A stretch of 64,000 nucleotides of DNA from Bradyrhizobium algeriense (GCF_003062295.1 NZ_PYCN01000002.1:310001-374000); one strand, 5' to 3'; positions 35,275 to 44,089 are shown, counted from the stretch's first letter. The notes: generated from the sequence alone by a model not told the origin. Made by a program: numbers and translations.

Positions 35275-36903
35275 ATGACCGATGTTGCTCTCAATTCATC
35301 GATGGGCGACACGGCGCCCGTCCAGCCGGACTCGCGGCCGAACCTCGACAAGGGTTTCAATCCGCTGACCATGATCCTGTTCTGCGGCATCCTCGCCGCC
35401 GGGCTGCTGTACGTCGCCTACAGCATCTACGCCGACATCGACGCGACCGGCATGCGAGTCACCGCCTACCTGCCCTATATCCTGCTGTTCGTGGCGCTCC
35501 TGATCGCGCTCGGCTTCGAATTCGTCAACGGCTTCCACGACACCGCCAACGCGGTCGCGACCGTGATCTACACCCATTCGCTGCCGGCGGAATTCGCCGT
35601 GATGTGGTCGGGCTTCTTCAATTTCCTCGGCGTGCTGCTCTCCTCCGGCGCGGTCGCCTTCGGCATCGTCTCGCTGCTGCCGGTGGAATTGATCCTCCAG
35701 GTCGGAAGCAGCGCCGGCTTCGCGATGGTGTTCGCGCTGCTGATTGCCGCCATCGTCTGGAACCTCGGCACCTGGTATTTCGGCCTGCCGGCATCTTCCT
35801 CGCACACGCTGATCGGCTCGATCATCGGCGTCGGCATTGCCAACGCGCTGATGCGCGGCCGCGACGGCACCTCGGGTGTCGACTGGACCAAGGCGACCGA
35901 GATCGGTTACGCGCTGCTGCTCTCGCCGCTGTTCGGCTTCTGCATGGCAGCGATCCTGCTGCTGGTGCTGAAGTTCGTCGTCCGCAATCCGGCGCTGTAT
36001 GCCGCACCCGAAGGCGACAAGCCGCCGCCGCTGTGGATCCGCGGCGTCCTGATCGCGACCTGCACCGGCGTCAGCTTCGCGCACGGCTCCAACGACGGCC
36101 AGAAGGGCATGGGCCTGATCATGCTGATCCTGATCGGCACGGTGCCGACCGCCTACGCTCTGAACCGTGCCCTGCCGGAATCCCAGGTGGTGCAGTTCCA
36201 GAAGACCTCGGAAGCCGCCTCCAGGATGATCGCCGCCAAGGGCGCCGGCCATAGCATCATCGGCGACCCGCGGCCCGCGGTGACGCAATACGTCGCCGCC
36301 CGCAAGATCAGCGAAGGCACCTATCCCTCGCTGGCCGTGCTGGTGAAGGACGTCGGCGACCAGGTCCAGAAGTACGGCTCGCTGAACAAGGTGCCGGCGG
36401 AAGCCGTCGGCAACACCCGTAACGACATGTACCTGACTTCGGAAGCGATCCGCTTCCTGATGAAAGACAAGGAAAACGACCTGAACAAGCAAGAGGTCGA
36501 CATCCTCAAGGCCTACAAGGGCTCGCTCGACTCAGCCACCAAGTTCATCCCGATCTGGGTCAAGATCGCGGTGGCGATCGCGCTCGGGCTGGGCACCATG
36601 ATCGGCTGGAAGCGCATCGTCATCACCGTCGGCGAGAAGATCGGCAAATCGCATCTGACCTATGCGCAAGGCGCGTCCGCCGAACTGGTTGCCGCCTCGA
36701 CGATCGGCGTCGCCGACGTGTTCGGCCTGCCGGTTTCCACCACCCACGTGCTGTCATCCGGCGTCGCCGGCACCATGGCAGCCAACGGTTCCGGCCTGCA
36801 GATGGCGACCATCCGCAACCTGCTGATGGCATGGGTGCTGACGCTGCCGGCCGCGATCTGCCTGTCGGCAGGCCTCTACGTGCTGTTCTCGAATCTGTTC
36901 TGA
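35275..36903 (+). CDS. pit: Inorganic phosphate transporter, PiT family
   Basis: 542 residues with about ten membrane helices. PiT signatures are complete in both halves: GFEFVNGFHDTANAVATVIYT, SSSHTLIGSIIGVGIAN, FAHGSNDGQKGMGLIMLI and, near the C-terminus, STTHVLSSGVAGTMAANGSG. A central hydrophilic loop of about 150 residues (roughly 300-425) is longer than in the short bacterial Pit proteins. It imports phosphate, probably as a neutral metal-phosphate, with protons. A terminator follows at 36958. The neighbour downstream is a polyphosphate kinase 2, which makes sense as a phosphate-handling pair. Confidence 0.93.
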   Translation: MTDVALNSSMGDTAPVQPDSRPNLDKGFNPLTMILFCGILAAGLLYVAYSIYADIDATGMRVTAYLPYILLFVALLIALGFEFVNGFHDTANAVATVIYTHSLPAEFAVMWSGFFNFLGVLLSSGAVAFGIVSLLPVELILQVGSSAGFAMVFALLIAAIVWNLGTWYFGLPASSSHTLIGSIIGVGIANALMRGRDGTSGVDWTKATEIGYALLLSPLFGFCMAAILLLVLKFVVRNPALYAAPEGDKPPPLWIRGVLIATCTGVSFAHGSNDGQKGMGLIMLILIGTVPTAYALNRALPESQVVQFQKTSEAASRMIAAKGAGHSIIGDPRPAVTQYVAARKISEGTYPSLAVLVKDVGDQVQKYGSLNKVPAEAVGNTRNDMYLTSEAIRFLMKDKENDLNKQEVDILKAYKGSLDSATKFIPIWVKIAVAIALGLGTMIGWKRIVITVGEKIGKSHLTYAQGASAELVAASTIGVADVFGLPVSTTHVLSSGVAGTMAANGSGLQMATIRNLLMAWVLTLPAAICLSAGLYVLFSNLF

Positions 36904-36957
36904 GTATCGGCGGTGCGATCGGGTCGCTGCCATGCGGGCAGCCTCGACAGGTAGCGG

Positions 36958-36985
36958 AAGGCCGGAACCAAACTCCGGCCTTTTG
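36958..36985 (+). terminator. Rho-independent terminator after pit
   Basis: The stem AAGGCCGGA (36958-36966) pairs perfectly with TCCGGCCTT (36974-36982) across a 7-nt loop, running into TTTT. It lies 55 nt after the pit stop, so PPK2 probably has its own promoter. Confidence 0.85.
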
Positions 36986-37075
36986 CTTTCCGCAAAGTGC
37001 CCTGACCGATGATACGGCAGGACATCGACGTTCACACACCATGCGAACCCAACAGTTCTGCAGCTGGAGCCCGCC

Positions 37076-37996
37076 ATGACCAAAAGGCCCCCGAATGGCA
37101 CCATCCACGACCGCATTCAGGCGGAAATGCTGGACGGTTTCGATGAAGAACTGGAACTCGAAATCGACGACGATCGTCTCGATGCGCTGACTAATGAATT
37201 TGCCGACCATACGGCAGAAGAGACGATCGATCGGCGCATCTATTTCAAGGAATTATTCCGCCTGCAGGGCGAACTGGTGAAACTGCAGACCTGGGTGCAG
37301 GACCAACGGCTCAAGGTGGTCGTGATTTTCGAGGGCCGCGATTCCGCCGGCAAGGGCGGCGTCATCAAGCGCATCACCCAGAGGCTCAATCCCCGGGTCT
37401 GCCGTGTCGCGGCGCTTCCGGCGCCGAACGAGCGCGAACGTACGCAGTGGTATTTCCAGCGTTACGTTTCGCATTTGCCGGCCGGCGGCGAGATCGTGCT
37501 GTTCGACCGTAGCTGGTACAACCGCGCCGGCGTCGAGCGCGTGATGGGCTTCTGCACCGAAGACGACGTCGAAGAATTCTTCCGGTCGGTACCGGAATTC
37601 GAGCGCATGCTGGTGCGCTCCGGAATCATCCTCATCAAGTACTGGTTTTCCATCACCGATGAAGAGCAGTATCTGCGCTTCATGATGCGGATCCGCGATC
37701 CGCTCAAGCAGTGGAAGCTCAGCCCGATGGATGTGGAATCGCGCAGCCGCTGGGAGCAATACACCAAGGCCAAGGAAGCGATGCTGGAGCGTACCCACAT
37801 TCCGGAAGCTCCCTGGTATCTGGTCGAGGCTGACGACAAGAAGAAGGCACGACTGAACTGCATCGCGCATCTGCTCGAACAAATTCCCTACCAGGAAATC
37901 AAGCGCGAGCCGGTGGTGCTGCCGCCGCGGGTTCGCAACCCGGAATATAGCCGCGGGCCGATTCCGCCCGAAATGTACGTGCCGGCGCGCTACTGA
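37076..37996 (+). CDS. ppk2: Polyphosphate kinase 2
   Basis: 306 residues, one-domain PPK2. Walker A is VIFEGRDSAGKGG (84-96), the lid/Walker B region is LFDRSWYNRAGVERVMGFC, and the family segments KYWFSITDEEQYLRF and PWYLVEADDKKKARLNCI are present. The enzyme transfers phosphate between polyphosphate and nucleotides, usually making NTP or NDP from polyP. An acidic N-terminal extension of about 50 residues precedes the domain. GGAG lies six bases before the ATG. It follows the phosphate transporter gene, separated by a terminator. Whether it prefers nucleoside mono- or diphosphates cannot be settled from sequence by eye. Confidence 0.94.
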   Translation: MTKRPPNGTIHDRIQAEMLDGFDEELELEIDDDRLDALTNEFADHTAEETIDRRIYFKELFRLQGELVKLQTWVQDQRLKVVVIFEGRDSAGKGGVIKRITQRLNPRVCRVAALPAPNERERTQWYFQRYVSHLPAGGEIVLFDRSWYNRAGVERVMGFCTEDDVEEFFRSVPEFERMLVRSGIILIKYWFSITDEEQYLRFMMRIRDPLKQWKLSPMDVESRSRWEQYTKAKEAMLERTHIPEAPWYLVEADDKKKARLNCIAHLLEQIPYQEIKREPVVLPPRVRNPEYSRGPIPPEMYVPARY

Positions 37997-38071
37997 CCGC
38001 CGCCGAACCGTAGACGGTGCCGCCTGAGGCGTCCTATCGGCATCTCAAGTCACGGCTTAGCGGCAAATAAA

Positions 38072-38100
38072 GAAGGCCTGTACTGGGGATACAGGCCTTC
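38072..38100 (-). terminator. Hairpin terminator for the M20 hydrolase gene
   Basis: The arms GAAGGCCTGTA (38072-38082) and TACAGGCCTTC (38090-38100) pair perfectly over 11 bp with a 7-nt loop. On the minus strand the hairpin is followed by TTTATTT, so it ends transcription from the hydrolase gene (38157-39329). It may also stop PPK2 transcripts from the other side, though without a U-tract. Confidence 0.8.
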
Positions 38101-38156
38101 GTTGATGTGCATTCGAACTTCACATGCGATGGAAGTTCAAGAGAGAAGCAAGGGCG

Positions 38157-39329
38157 CTACGCCGCGGCCAGCTTGTTCTCGACCAGCTTGATCCAATACG
38201 AGGTGCCGTACACGATCGCCTCGTCGTTGAAATCATAGGCGGGGTGATGGAGTCCTGCGCTGTCGCCATTGCCGCAGAAGATGAAGGCGCCCGGCCGCGC
38301 CTCCAGCATATAGGAAAAATCTTCCGCGCCCATCAGCGGCGGCATCTCGTGAACGTTCTGGGCGCCGGCCACTTCCTTGGCCACCTGCGTAGCGAAGTCG
38401 GTCTGCTCGGCGTGGTTTTTGGTGACGGGATAGCCGCGCTCGTAGACGAGATCGACCTTGGCGCCGGTCATTTTGGCTACGCCCTCGCACACCTCGCGGA
38501 CGCGCCGCTCGACCGTTTCGCGCACTTCCGGCGTCAGCGTCCGCACGGTGCCGCGCAGCTCGGCGGTCTGCGGGATCACGTTGCGCGCGTTGCCGGCATG
38601 GAACTCGCAGATCGAGATCACGGCCGAGTCCAGCGGATCGATGGTCCGCGCCACGATCGATTGCAGGGCGGTGATCAACTGCGAACCGACCAGCACGGAA
38701 TCGATGCACTTGTTCGGGCGCGCGGCGTGGCCGCCGAGCCCTTCGATCTTGATGTCGATCGAGTCGGTCGCGGCCATGACAGGACCGGGGCGGATGGCAA
38801 AGGAGCCGACCGGAATCCCCGGGCCATTATGCATGCCGTAGACCTGCTCGATGCCAAAACGGTCCATCAGACCGTCCTTGATCATGGCGGCGGCGCCCGC
38901 ACCGCCCTCCTCGGCCGGCTGGAAGATCACGACCGCGTCGCCGGCGAAATTCCTGGTCTCGGCGAGATAGCGCGCGGCACCCAAAAGCATCGCGGTGTGG
39001 CCGTCATGGCCGCAGGCATGCATCAGGCCCGGCGTCTTGGAGGCATGGGGAAGGTTGGTCGCTTCCTCGATCGGCAACGCGTCCATGTCGGCGCGAAGCC
39101 CGATCACCTTGATCTCGCCCTTGCCGGGCTGCTTGCCCTTGATGACGCCGACGACACCGGTGCGGCCGAGGCCCGTAGTCACCTCGTCGCAGCCGAATTC
39201 GCGCAAGCGGTCTGCTACGAATGCTGCAGTGCGGTGGACTTCATACAGCAATTCGGGATTTTCATGGATATCGCGGCGCCAAGCCTGGATATCGGGTTGC
39301 AGATCGGCGACGCGGTTGACGATGGGCAT
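38157..39329 (-). CDS. M20 family amidohydrolase (hippurate hydrolase-like), copy A
   Basis: 390 residues from the ATG at 39329. M20 metal and catalytic segments are complete: GLRADMDALPIEE (bridging Asp), HACGHDGHTAM (104-114; Cys and His ligands), FQPAEEGGAGA (general-base Glu and ligand), and HHPAYDFND near the C-terminus. The family hydrolyses N-acyl amino acids such as hippurate or acetyl-amino acids. It is the second of a tandem pair; copy B upstream is also 390 residues and about four-fifths identical by eye. A sigma-54-like promoter lies 44-64 nt upstream, pointing to nitrogen-regulated scavenging of amino groups. Confidence 0.92.
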   Translation of the reverse strand: MPIVNRVADLQPDIQAWRRDIHENPELLYEVHRTAAFVADRLREFGCDEVTTGLGRTGVVGVIKGKQPGKGEIKVIGLRADMDALPIEEATNLPHASKTPGLMHACGHDGHTAMLLGAARYLAETRNFAGDAVVIFQPAEEGGAGAAAMIKDGLMDRFGIEQVYGMHNGPGIPVGSFAIRPGPVMAATDSIDIKIEGLGGHAARPNKCIDSVLVGSQLITALQSIVARTIDPLDSAVISICEFHAGNARNVIPQTAELRGTVRTLTPEVRETVERRVREVCEGVAKMTGAKVDLVYERGYPVTKNHAEQTDFATQVAKEVAGAQNVHEMPPLMGAEDFSYMLEARPGAFIFCGNGDSAGLHHPAYDFNDEAIVYGTSYWIKLVENKLAAA

Positions 39330-39372
39330 GGGACTTTCTCGAACCTCAGGTTGGAACAGTAACGCCTCTGTA

Positions 39373-39393
39373 GCATGCAAGCGACGGTCCACC
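39373..39393 (-). promoter_or_regulatory. Sigma-54-like (-24/-12) promoter of hydrolase copy A
   Basis: On the minus strand TGGACCG-N4-TTGCAT gives GG (39390-39389), ten bases, then GC (39378-39377), the invariant sigma-54 spacing. It differs from the consensus TGGCACG-N4-TTGCA only in the CA pair. The same element lies before copy B. Confidence 0.72.
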
Positions 39394-39451
39394 CAGCACG
39401 CTGCCGCAGAGCCCCCATCCATCCGGCAGCTTGACCGACCAGGGCTGGAAA

Positions 39452-39497
39452 GCCCGGCGAAGCCCTTGCCCAGCGAAGCCTTCAGCCCAGCGAAGCC
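39452..39497. repeat. Three tandem 13-mers upstream of the copy A promoter
   Basis: GCCCGGCGAAGCC (39452-39464) and GCCCAGCGAAGCC (39468-39480 and 39485-39497) are spaced 16-17 nt. They lie about 60-110 nt upstream of the sigma-54-like promoter, where activator sites for such promoters usually sit. A decayed repeat element is the alternative reading. Confidence 0.5.
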
Positions 39498-39507
39498 TTG
39501 GGCGGCC

Positions 39508-40680
39508 TCACGCGGCCAGCGTGTTCTCGACCAGCTTGATCCAGTAAGAGGTGCCGAACACGATCGCCTCGTCGTTGAAATTATAGGCGGGGTGATGCAG
39601 CCCTGCGCTGTCGCCGTTGCCGCAGAAGATCAGCGCACCCGGCCGCTGCTCCAGCATGAAGGCGAAATCTTCGCCCGCCATCAGCGGCGGCATCACCTGC
39701 ACATTGGCATCGCCGGCGATTTCGCGGGCTGCCCGCGTCGCGACATCCGTCTGCTGGACATGATTGACCGTTACCGGATAGCCGCGATCGTAGGTCAGAT
39801 CGATCCTGGCGCCGGTGACCTGCGCCACGCCGGCGACGACCTCGCGGACCCGCCGTTCCACCATCTTCCGCACGTCGCCGTTCAGGGTACGGACGGTGCC
39901 CGCCAGCTCGGCGGTGTGCGGGATCACATTGCGGGCGTGGCCGGCGTGAAACTGGCACATCGAAATGACAGCCGATTCCAGCGGATCGACGCTGCGCGAC
40001 ACGATCGACTGCAGCGCCGTGATCAACTGCGCGCCCACAAGGACGGAATCGATGCATTTGTTCGGATGCGCGGCGTGCCCGCCCCGCCCCTCGATCTTGA
40101 TGACGACGGCATCGCCTCCGGCCATGATCGGACCGGGCCGCAGCGCGAACGAGCCGACCGGAATGCCCGGGCCGTTATGCATGCCGTAGACCTGCTCGAT
40201 GCCGAAACGGTCCATCAGCCCGTCCTTGATCATCGCAACCGCGCCCGCGCCGCCCTCTTCGGCCGGCTGGAAGATCACGACCGCATCGCCTGCGAAATTG
40301 CGGGTCTCGGCGAGATAGCGCGCCGCCCCCAACAGCATGGCGGTGTGACCGTCATGGCCGCAGGCGTGCATCAGGCCCTTCGTTTTGGAAGCGTAAGGCA
40401 GATCGGTCGCCTCCTCGATCGGCAGCGCGTCCATATCCGCCCGCAGCCCGATGACCTTCACGTCGCCGTTGCCGACGGGCCGGTTGCCCTTGATGACGCC
40501 GACGACGCCGGTGCGGCCCATACCGGTAATAACCTCGTCGCAGCCGAATTCCCGCAAACGGTCCGCGACCAATGCCGCAGTGCGGTGCACGTCGTAGAGC
40601 AGTTCCGGGTGTTCATGAATATCCCGGCGCCAGGCCTGGATGTCGGGTTGAAACTCGGCGACGCGGTTGACGATGGGCAT
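39508..40680 (-). CDS. M20 family amidohydrolase (hippurate hydrolase-like), copy B
   Basis: 390 residues from the ATG at 40680. It has the same metal motifs as copy A: GLRADMDALPIEE, HACGHDGHTAM, QPAEEGGAGA and HHPAYNFND. The differences from copy A are spread over the length and are mostly conservative (for example RPGPIMAGGDAVVIKIEG against RPGPVMAATDSIDIKIEG), so both look functional. The tandem arrangement, equal length and shared promoter block indicate gene duplication that included the upstream region. Substrate ranges may have diverged; several changes fall in the dimerisation/lid domain (about residues 180-290). Confidence 0.92.
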   Translation of the reverse strand: MPIVNRVAEFQPDIQAWRRDIHEHPELLYDVHRTAALVADRLREFGCDEVITGMGRTGVVGVIKGNRPVGNGDVKVIGLRADMDALPIEEATDLPYASKTKGLMHACGHDGHTAMLLGAARYLAETRNFAGDAVVIFQPAEEGGAGAVAMIKDGLMDRFGIEQVYGMHNGPGIPVGSFALRPGPIMAGGDAVVIKIEGRGGHAAHPNKCIDSVLVGAQLITALQSIVSRSVDPLESAVISMCQFHAGHARNVIPHTAELAGTVRTLNGDVRKMVERRVREVVAGVAQVTGARIDLTYDRGYPVTVNHVQQTDVATRAAREIAGDANVQVMPPLMAGEDFAFMLEQRPGALIFCGNGDSAGLHHPAYNFNDEAIVFGTSYWIKLVENTLAA

Positions 40681-40723
40681 GGAGATAACAGGCTTTCCGG
40701 ATTTGAACGCTTCTGTCCCTGTA

Positions 40724-40744
40724 GCATGCAAGGGGCGGTCCAAC
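40724..40744 (-). promoter_or_regulatory. Sigma-54-like (-24/-12) promoter of hydrolase copy B
   Basis: TTGGACCG-N4-TTGCATGC on the minus strand, with GG at 40741-40740, exactly ten bases, and GC at 40729-40728. It lies about 45 nt before the start codon and matches the block before copy A over some 20 bases, while the sequence around it has diverged. Confidence 0.75.
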
Positions 40745-40779
40745 CAACGCACCCTGACGGCACACCCTCCCGCCTCGCA

Positions 40780-40896
40780 GTCATGGCCGGGCTTGTCCCG
40801 GCCATCCACGTCTGACTAATAAACGACCAGGAAAAGACGTGGATGCCCGGAACATCTGGCGCGAAGACGCGCTTCGCGCTTTTGTCCGGGCATGAC
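40780..40896. repeat. Dispersed repeat, TCATGCCCGGCC family, copy 2
   Basis: It begins TCATGGCCGGGCTTGTCCC, has the central ATCCACGTCT / AGACGTGGAT hairpin and ends TGTCCGGGCATGA, like the element at 22908-23025. It lies between hydrolase copy B and the divergent GMC oxidoreductase gene. Confidence 0.82.
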
Positions 40897-40921
40897 GGCG
40901 TCAACGGGTGGAAACTGAGAA

Positions 40922-42541
40922 ATGCCGAAACGGCTTGAAGGCGATTTCGACTATATCGTGGTTGGCGCGGGAACAGCCGGCTGCATCATGGCCAACCGCC
41001 TGTCGGCCGATCCGAAAAACCGCGTGCTGCTGCTGGAAGCCGGCGGCAACGACAACTGGATCTGGTTTCACATCCCGGTCGGCTATCTCTTTGCGATCGG
41101 CAATCCCCGTTCGGACTGGATGTTCAAGACCGAACCGGAGCCCGGGCTCAACGGAAGGGCACTTGCCTATCCACGCGGCAAGGTGATCGGCGGCTCTTCC
41201 GCCATCAACGCCATGATCTCGATGCGTGGACAGGCCGCCGATTACGATCACTGGCGGCAGCTCGGCATGACCGGCTGGGGCTATGACGACGTGCTGCCGC
41301 TGTTCAAGCGGCTAGAGGATCATTTCCTGGGCGAGAGCGAACATCACGGCACCGGCGGCGGCTGGCGGATCGAAGCGCCGCGGCTGTCCTGGGAGGTTCT
41401 CGACGCGGTCGGCGACGCCGCCGAGGAAATGGGCATCAAGCGCATTGCCGATTTCAACACCGGCGACAATGAAGGCATCAGCTATTTCCACGTCAACCAG
41501 AAGCGCGGCCGGCGCTGGTCTTCTGCGCGCGGCTTCCTCAAGCCGGTGCTGAACCGCGGCAACCTGCGACTGGAAAAGCATGTGCTGGTCGACCGGCTCA
41601 TCATCGAGAATGGCCGCACCGTCGGCGTGTGCTTCATCCAGGGCAATGAAGTGGTCGAGGCGCGCACCAAAGGCGAAGTCGTTTTGTGTGCGGGATCGAT
41701 CGGATCGACGCAGGTGCTGCACCGGTCCGGCATCGGGCCGGCCGACTGGCTGTCGCCGCTCGGCATCGATGTCGCGCTCGACAAGCAGGGTGTCGGGCGC
41801 AATCTGCAGGACCATCTGCAGCAGCGCGCGATCTACAAGGTTTTTGGCGTGCGCACGCTGAACGAGACCTATTACAATCTGATCCGGCGCGGCATGATGG
41901 GGCTCGATTATGCCTTCCGCCGCCGCGGGCCGCTGACAATGGCGCCGTCGCAGCTCGGCATCTTCACGCGCTCCGATCCACGCCGCGAGCGCGCCAATAT
42001 CCAGTTTCACGTGCAGCCGCTGTCGCTCGACAAGTTCGGCGATCCCCTGCATCGCTTTCCCGCGATCACCGTCAGCGCCTGCAACCTGCAGCCGACCTCG
42101 CGCGGCACCGTGCGCATCCGCTCGGCGAAACCTGACGAGACGCCATCGATCGCGCCGAATTATCTCTCAACCGACGACGACCGCCAGGTCGCGGCCGATG
42201 CCATCCGCACCACGCGACGGCTGATGAAGCAGAAGCGGCTCGAACGATATCATCCGCAGGAATATCTGCCCGGTCCCAGCGTGGGCGACGACGACGCCTC
42301 GCTGGCGAAAGCCGCCGGCGATATCGGCACCACGATCTTTCATCCGGTGGGGACGGCGAAGATGGGCACGGCGAGCGACTCGATGGCGGTGGTTGACGAG
42401 CGGTTGCGGTTCTATGGGATTGCCGGGTTGCGCGTCGCCGATGCGTCGGTGATGCCGACCATTACGTCGGGCAATACGAATACGCCGACGGCGATGATCG
42501 CGGAGAAAGGCGCCGAGATGATTCTGGAGGATGCGAGGTAG
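40922..42541 (+). CDS. GMC family FAD oxidoreductase (choline dehydrogenase-like)
   Basis: 539 residues. The FAD-binding GAGTAGC lies at 15-21, GMC signature 1 as YPRGKVIGGSSAINAM and signature 2 as GEVVLCAGSIGSTQVLHRSGIGP. The catalytic His is in TTIFHPVGTAKMG and the second His/Asn pair in ITSGNTNTPTAMIAEKGAEM. GMC enzymes oxidise alcohols to aldehydes; the best-known relatives use choline or long-chain alcohols. It stands alone, with no betaine-aldehyde dehydrogenase beside it, so choline is not favoured by context. The 3' end is 12 nt from the convergent unknown gene. Confidence 0.92.
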   Translation: MPKRLEGDFDYIVVGAGTAGCIMANRLSADPKNRVLLLEAGGNDNWIWFHIPVGYLFAIGNPRSDWMFKTEPEPGLNGRALAYPRGKVIGGSSAINAMISMRGQAADYDHWRQLGMTGWGYDDVLPLFKRLEDHFLGESEHHGTGGGWRIEAPRLSWEVLDAVGDAAEEMGIKRIADFNTGDNEGISYFHVNQKRGRRWSSARGFLKPVLNRGNLRLEKHVLVDRLIIENGRTVGVCFIQGNEVVEARTKGEVVLCAGSIGSTQVLHRSGIGPADWLSPLGIDVALDKQGVGRNLQDHLQQRAIYKVFGVRTLNETYYNLIRRGMMGLDYAFRRRGPLTMAPSQLGIFTRSDPRRERANIQFHVQPLSLDKFGDPLHRFPAITVSACNLQPTSRGTVRIRSAKPDETPSIAPNYLSTDDDRQVAADAIRTTRRLMKQKRLERYHPQEYLPGPSVGDDDASLAKAAGDIGTTIFHPVGTAKMGTASDSMAVVDERLRFYGIAGLRVADASVMPTITSGNTNTPTAMIAEKGAEMILEDAR

Positions 42542-42553
42542 CACCTTGCGGAA

Positions 42554-43318
42554 TTACCTCTTCGCATCCTTGGCCCCAATTTTTGCGTGCACGCGCGCTG
42601 AAAGCGCAAGATCATCGTTGGTGGCGTACAATTCCAGGAAAGGAATGGTCGTCCTGACGACAATCCGATCCCGCCACTGATCGATCAGTTCGGCCAGCTC
42701 CCTTGTTTCCAGCGGATCGAGTTCTTGGCGCATATGATAGTATCCGACAAGGTAGAGTTTCGTCGGCGACACGCCGATACTCTTTTGCACCAGCGCAAAC
42801 GCATCGTCGCCCCCGATCTTCTGCGGGTAGACCGGAAAATAGATACGACCGGTATTCCTGGTGCCCAGAAACGGCCCTTTCAAGCAAACGGATATCGGGC
42901 CGATTTGATCCAGCAGATCCTGGACCACCGCAGCATAGCGATCGAGATCGGTCTCCGGAATGCCGCTGGCAAGCGTTGCATGTAACTGTAACCGGCGGCG
43001 TTCGCAGATTTCCCACGCAATCTTTGGCGCGAAGCGCGACGACTTCATGGCCAGCTCAAGCGCCTGAACCTGGTCGGATTCGAGAAAGGCGTCCGCGGAA
43101 ATTGGCATCACCAGCGCATGGCGCGTCTTCTCATAGGTACCGTTTCGATAATCGCGCCCGTCGACCTCGCTGATGACGGCAGGATGTCCGGCATTGACAA
43201 GCGGAAGATGCGCAAGCCTGTATCCCTCGTCGAAGACGACATGTTCGCCAGGCTGGAATGTCTTTCGCGCCGACCGATAGGCCATCATCGAGTCGTCGCA
43301 ATAGGCTATGGGTGGCAT
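42554..43318 (-). CDS. Conserved hypothetical protein, possible 2H-like fold
   Basis: 254 residues with GGAG five bases before the ATG. I do not recognise the family. The segment RRLQLHATLASGIPE contains one H-x-T-L motif as in 2H phosphoesterases, and ISVCLKGPFLGTRNTGRIYFPVYP could be the next strands, but the second H-x-T motif is absent. The protein is soluble, without signal peptide or membrane segments. It is convergent with the GMC gene. No function is proposed. Confidence 0.65.
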   Translation of the reverse strand: MPPIAYCDDSMMAYRSARKTFQPGEHVVFDEGYRLAHLPLVNAGHPAVISEVDGRDYRNGTYEKTRHALVMPISADAFLESDQVQALELAMKSSRFAPKIAWEICERRRLQLHATLASGIPETDLDRYAAVVQDLLDQIGPISVCLKGPFLGTRNTGRIYFPVYPQKIGGDDAFALVQKSIGVSPTKLYLVGYYHMRQELDPLETRELAELIDQWRDRIVVRTTIPFLELYATNDDLALSARVHAKIGAKDAKR

Positions 43319-43389
43319 ATGTCTCCGCTCCGCCGTCGGATCGCTCTTGATTTACGCCGACTCCCATACAGAAGGAAAGCGGCAGCGCG

Positions 43390-43455
43390 CTATGTTTGCG
43401 GCGGATAGCAGTCGAATGTTGGGAGTTCGCACGCGCGCTCCATCCAGTTCTGCGA
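43390..43455 (-). pseudogene. 3' remnant of a GFA-family gene
   Basis: Reading on the minus strand, the last codons give NWMERACELPTFDCYPPQT before a TAG at 43390. The intact GFA gene at 44090-44497 ends RWMERAHELPTFERYPPQA. About 60 nt align well at the DNA level too; upstream of that the similarity is lost. So a second GFA gene once ended here, and only its tail survives beside the exported-protein gene. Confidence 0.72.
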
Positions 43456-43496
43456 GGTAGCCCGCTTCATTGAACAGAGCGAACGACACGCTCGCG

Positions 43497-43763
43497 TTAT
43501 TGCCCCCTGCGATAATGGCGCGGTGCGACCGGCCTCTGCCGCAGTTGCGGCGCGGGCACAGCCTCGCCGTAATAGGCGTTGGAATCGTAATAGGCATTGG
43601 ATCGATCGAACGGTCGATAGGTTGGCCTGCCCCCGAGCACGTCGGCGTTGGGATGATAGAACGCAAAAGCGCCCGGCTCCTGAATCGCGGCCTGCGCGAA
43701 CACGGGCGTTGCGATCGCGGTCATCAGAAGCGCGGCGGCGAGTGTTGGGATCGACTTGGTCAT
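43497..43763 (-). CDS. Small exported protein, unknown function
   Basis: 88 residues. A signal peptide (MTKSIPTLAAALLMTAIATPVFAQ) leaves a mature chain of about 64 residues rich in Tyr, Pro, Asn and Arg (FAFYHPNADVLGGRPTY; SNAYYDSNAYYGEAVPAPQ). GAGG lies eight bases before the ATG. I recall similar small secreted proteins in Bradyrhizobium but no assigned function. The GFA remnant lies just beyond its 3' end. Confidence 0.75.
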   Translation of the reverse strand: MTKSIPTLAAALLMTAIATPVFAQAAIQEPGAFAFYHPNADVLGGRPTYRPFDRSNAYYDSNAYYGEAVPAPQLRQRPVAPRHYRRGQ

Positions 43764-43978
43764 CGGAGATCCTCTTTGTCATGAAGTCACTCCGCCCAAT
43801 TGGGTATCGCAACGCAAAAGCGGATAGCCGCGCGACGGCCCTCACCGCGATTTGAAAAACCGTGTTTGAATATGCCCGACAGCGTGAACGTGCGGAATAT
43901 CCTCGGCCGCAAAATGCGCAGAATATTCGTCCACAAATGAAACGATCGGCAGCAGCGCTTTTCGCTATTGAGGAGATG

Positions 43979-44066
43979 TAGCCCGGATGGAGCGCAGCGT
44001 AATCCGGGGAAAAATCTGTCGGCCGGCGAGACACCCCGGATTGCGCTGCGCTCCATCCGGGCTACG
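43979..44066. repeat. 88-bp palindromic repeat, left of the GFA gene
   Basis: It starts GTAGCCCGGATGGAGCGCAG and ends GCTCCATCCGGGCTAC, the ends pairing as a long hairpin. It is 85/88 identical to the copy at 44531-44618 in the same orientation. The two flank the GFA gene directly. Confidence 0.92.
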
Positions 44067-44089
44067 GCATCTGGGCTTGCTTCAAGCCG

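Noticed and set aside
36958..38100. pit and ppk2 as a single operon.
   Set aside because: A strong terminator lies between them at 36958-36985, so co-transcription is unlikely though functional linkage remains possible.
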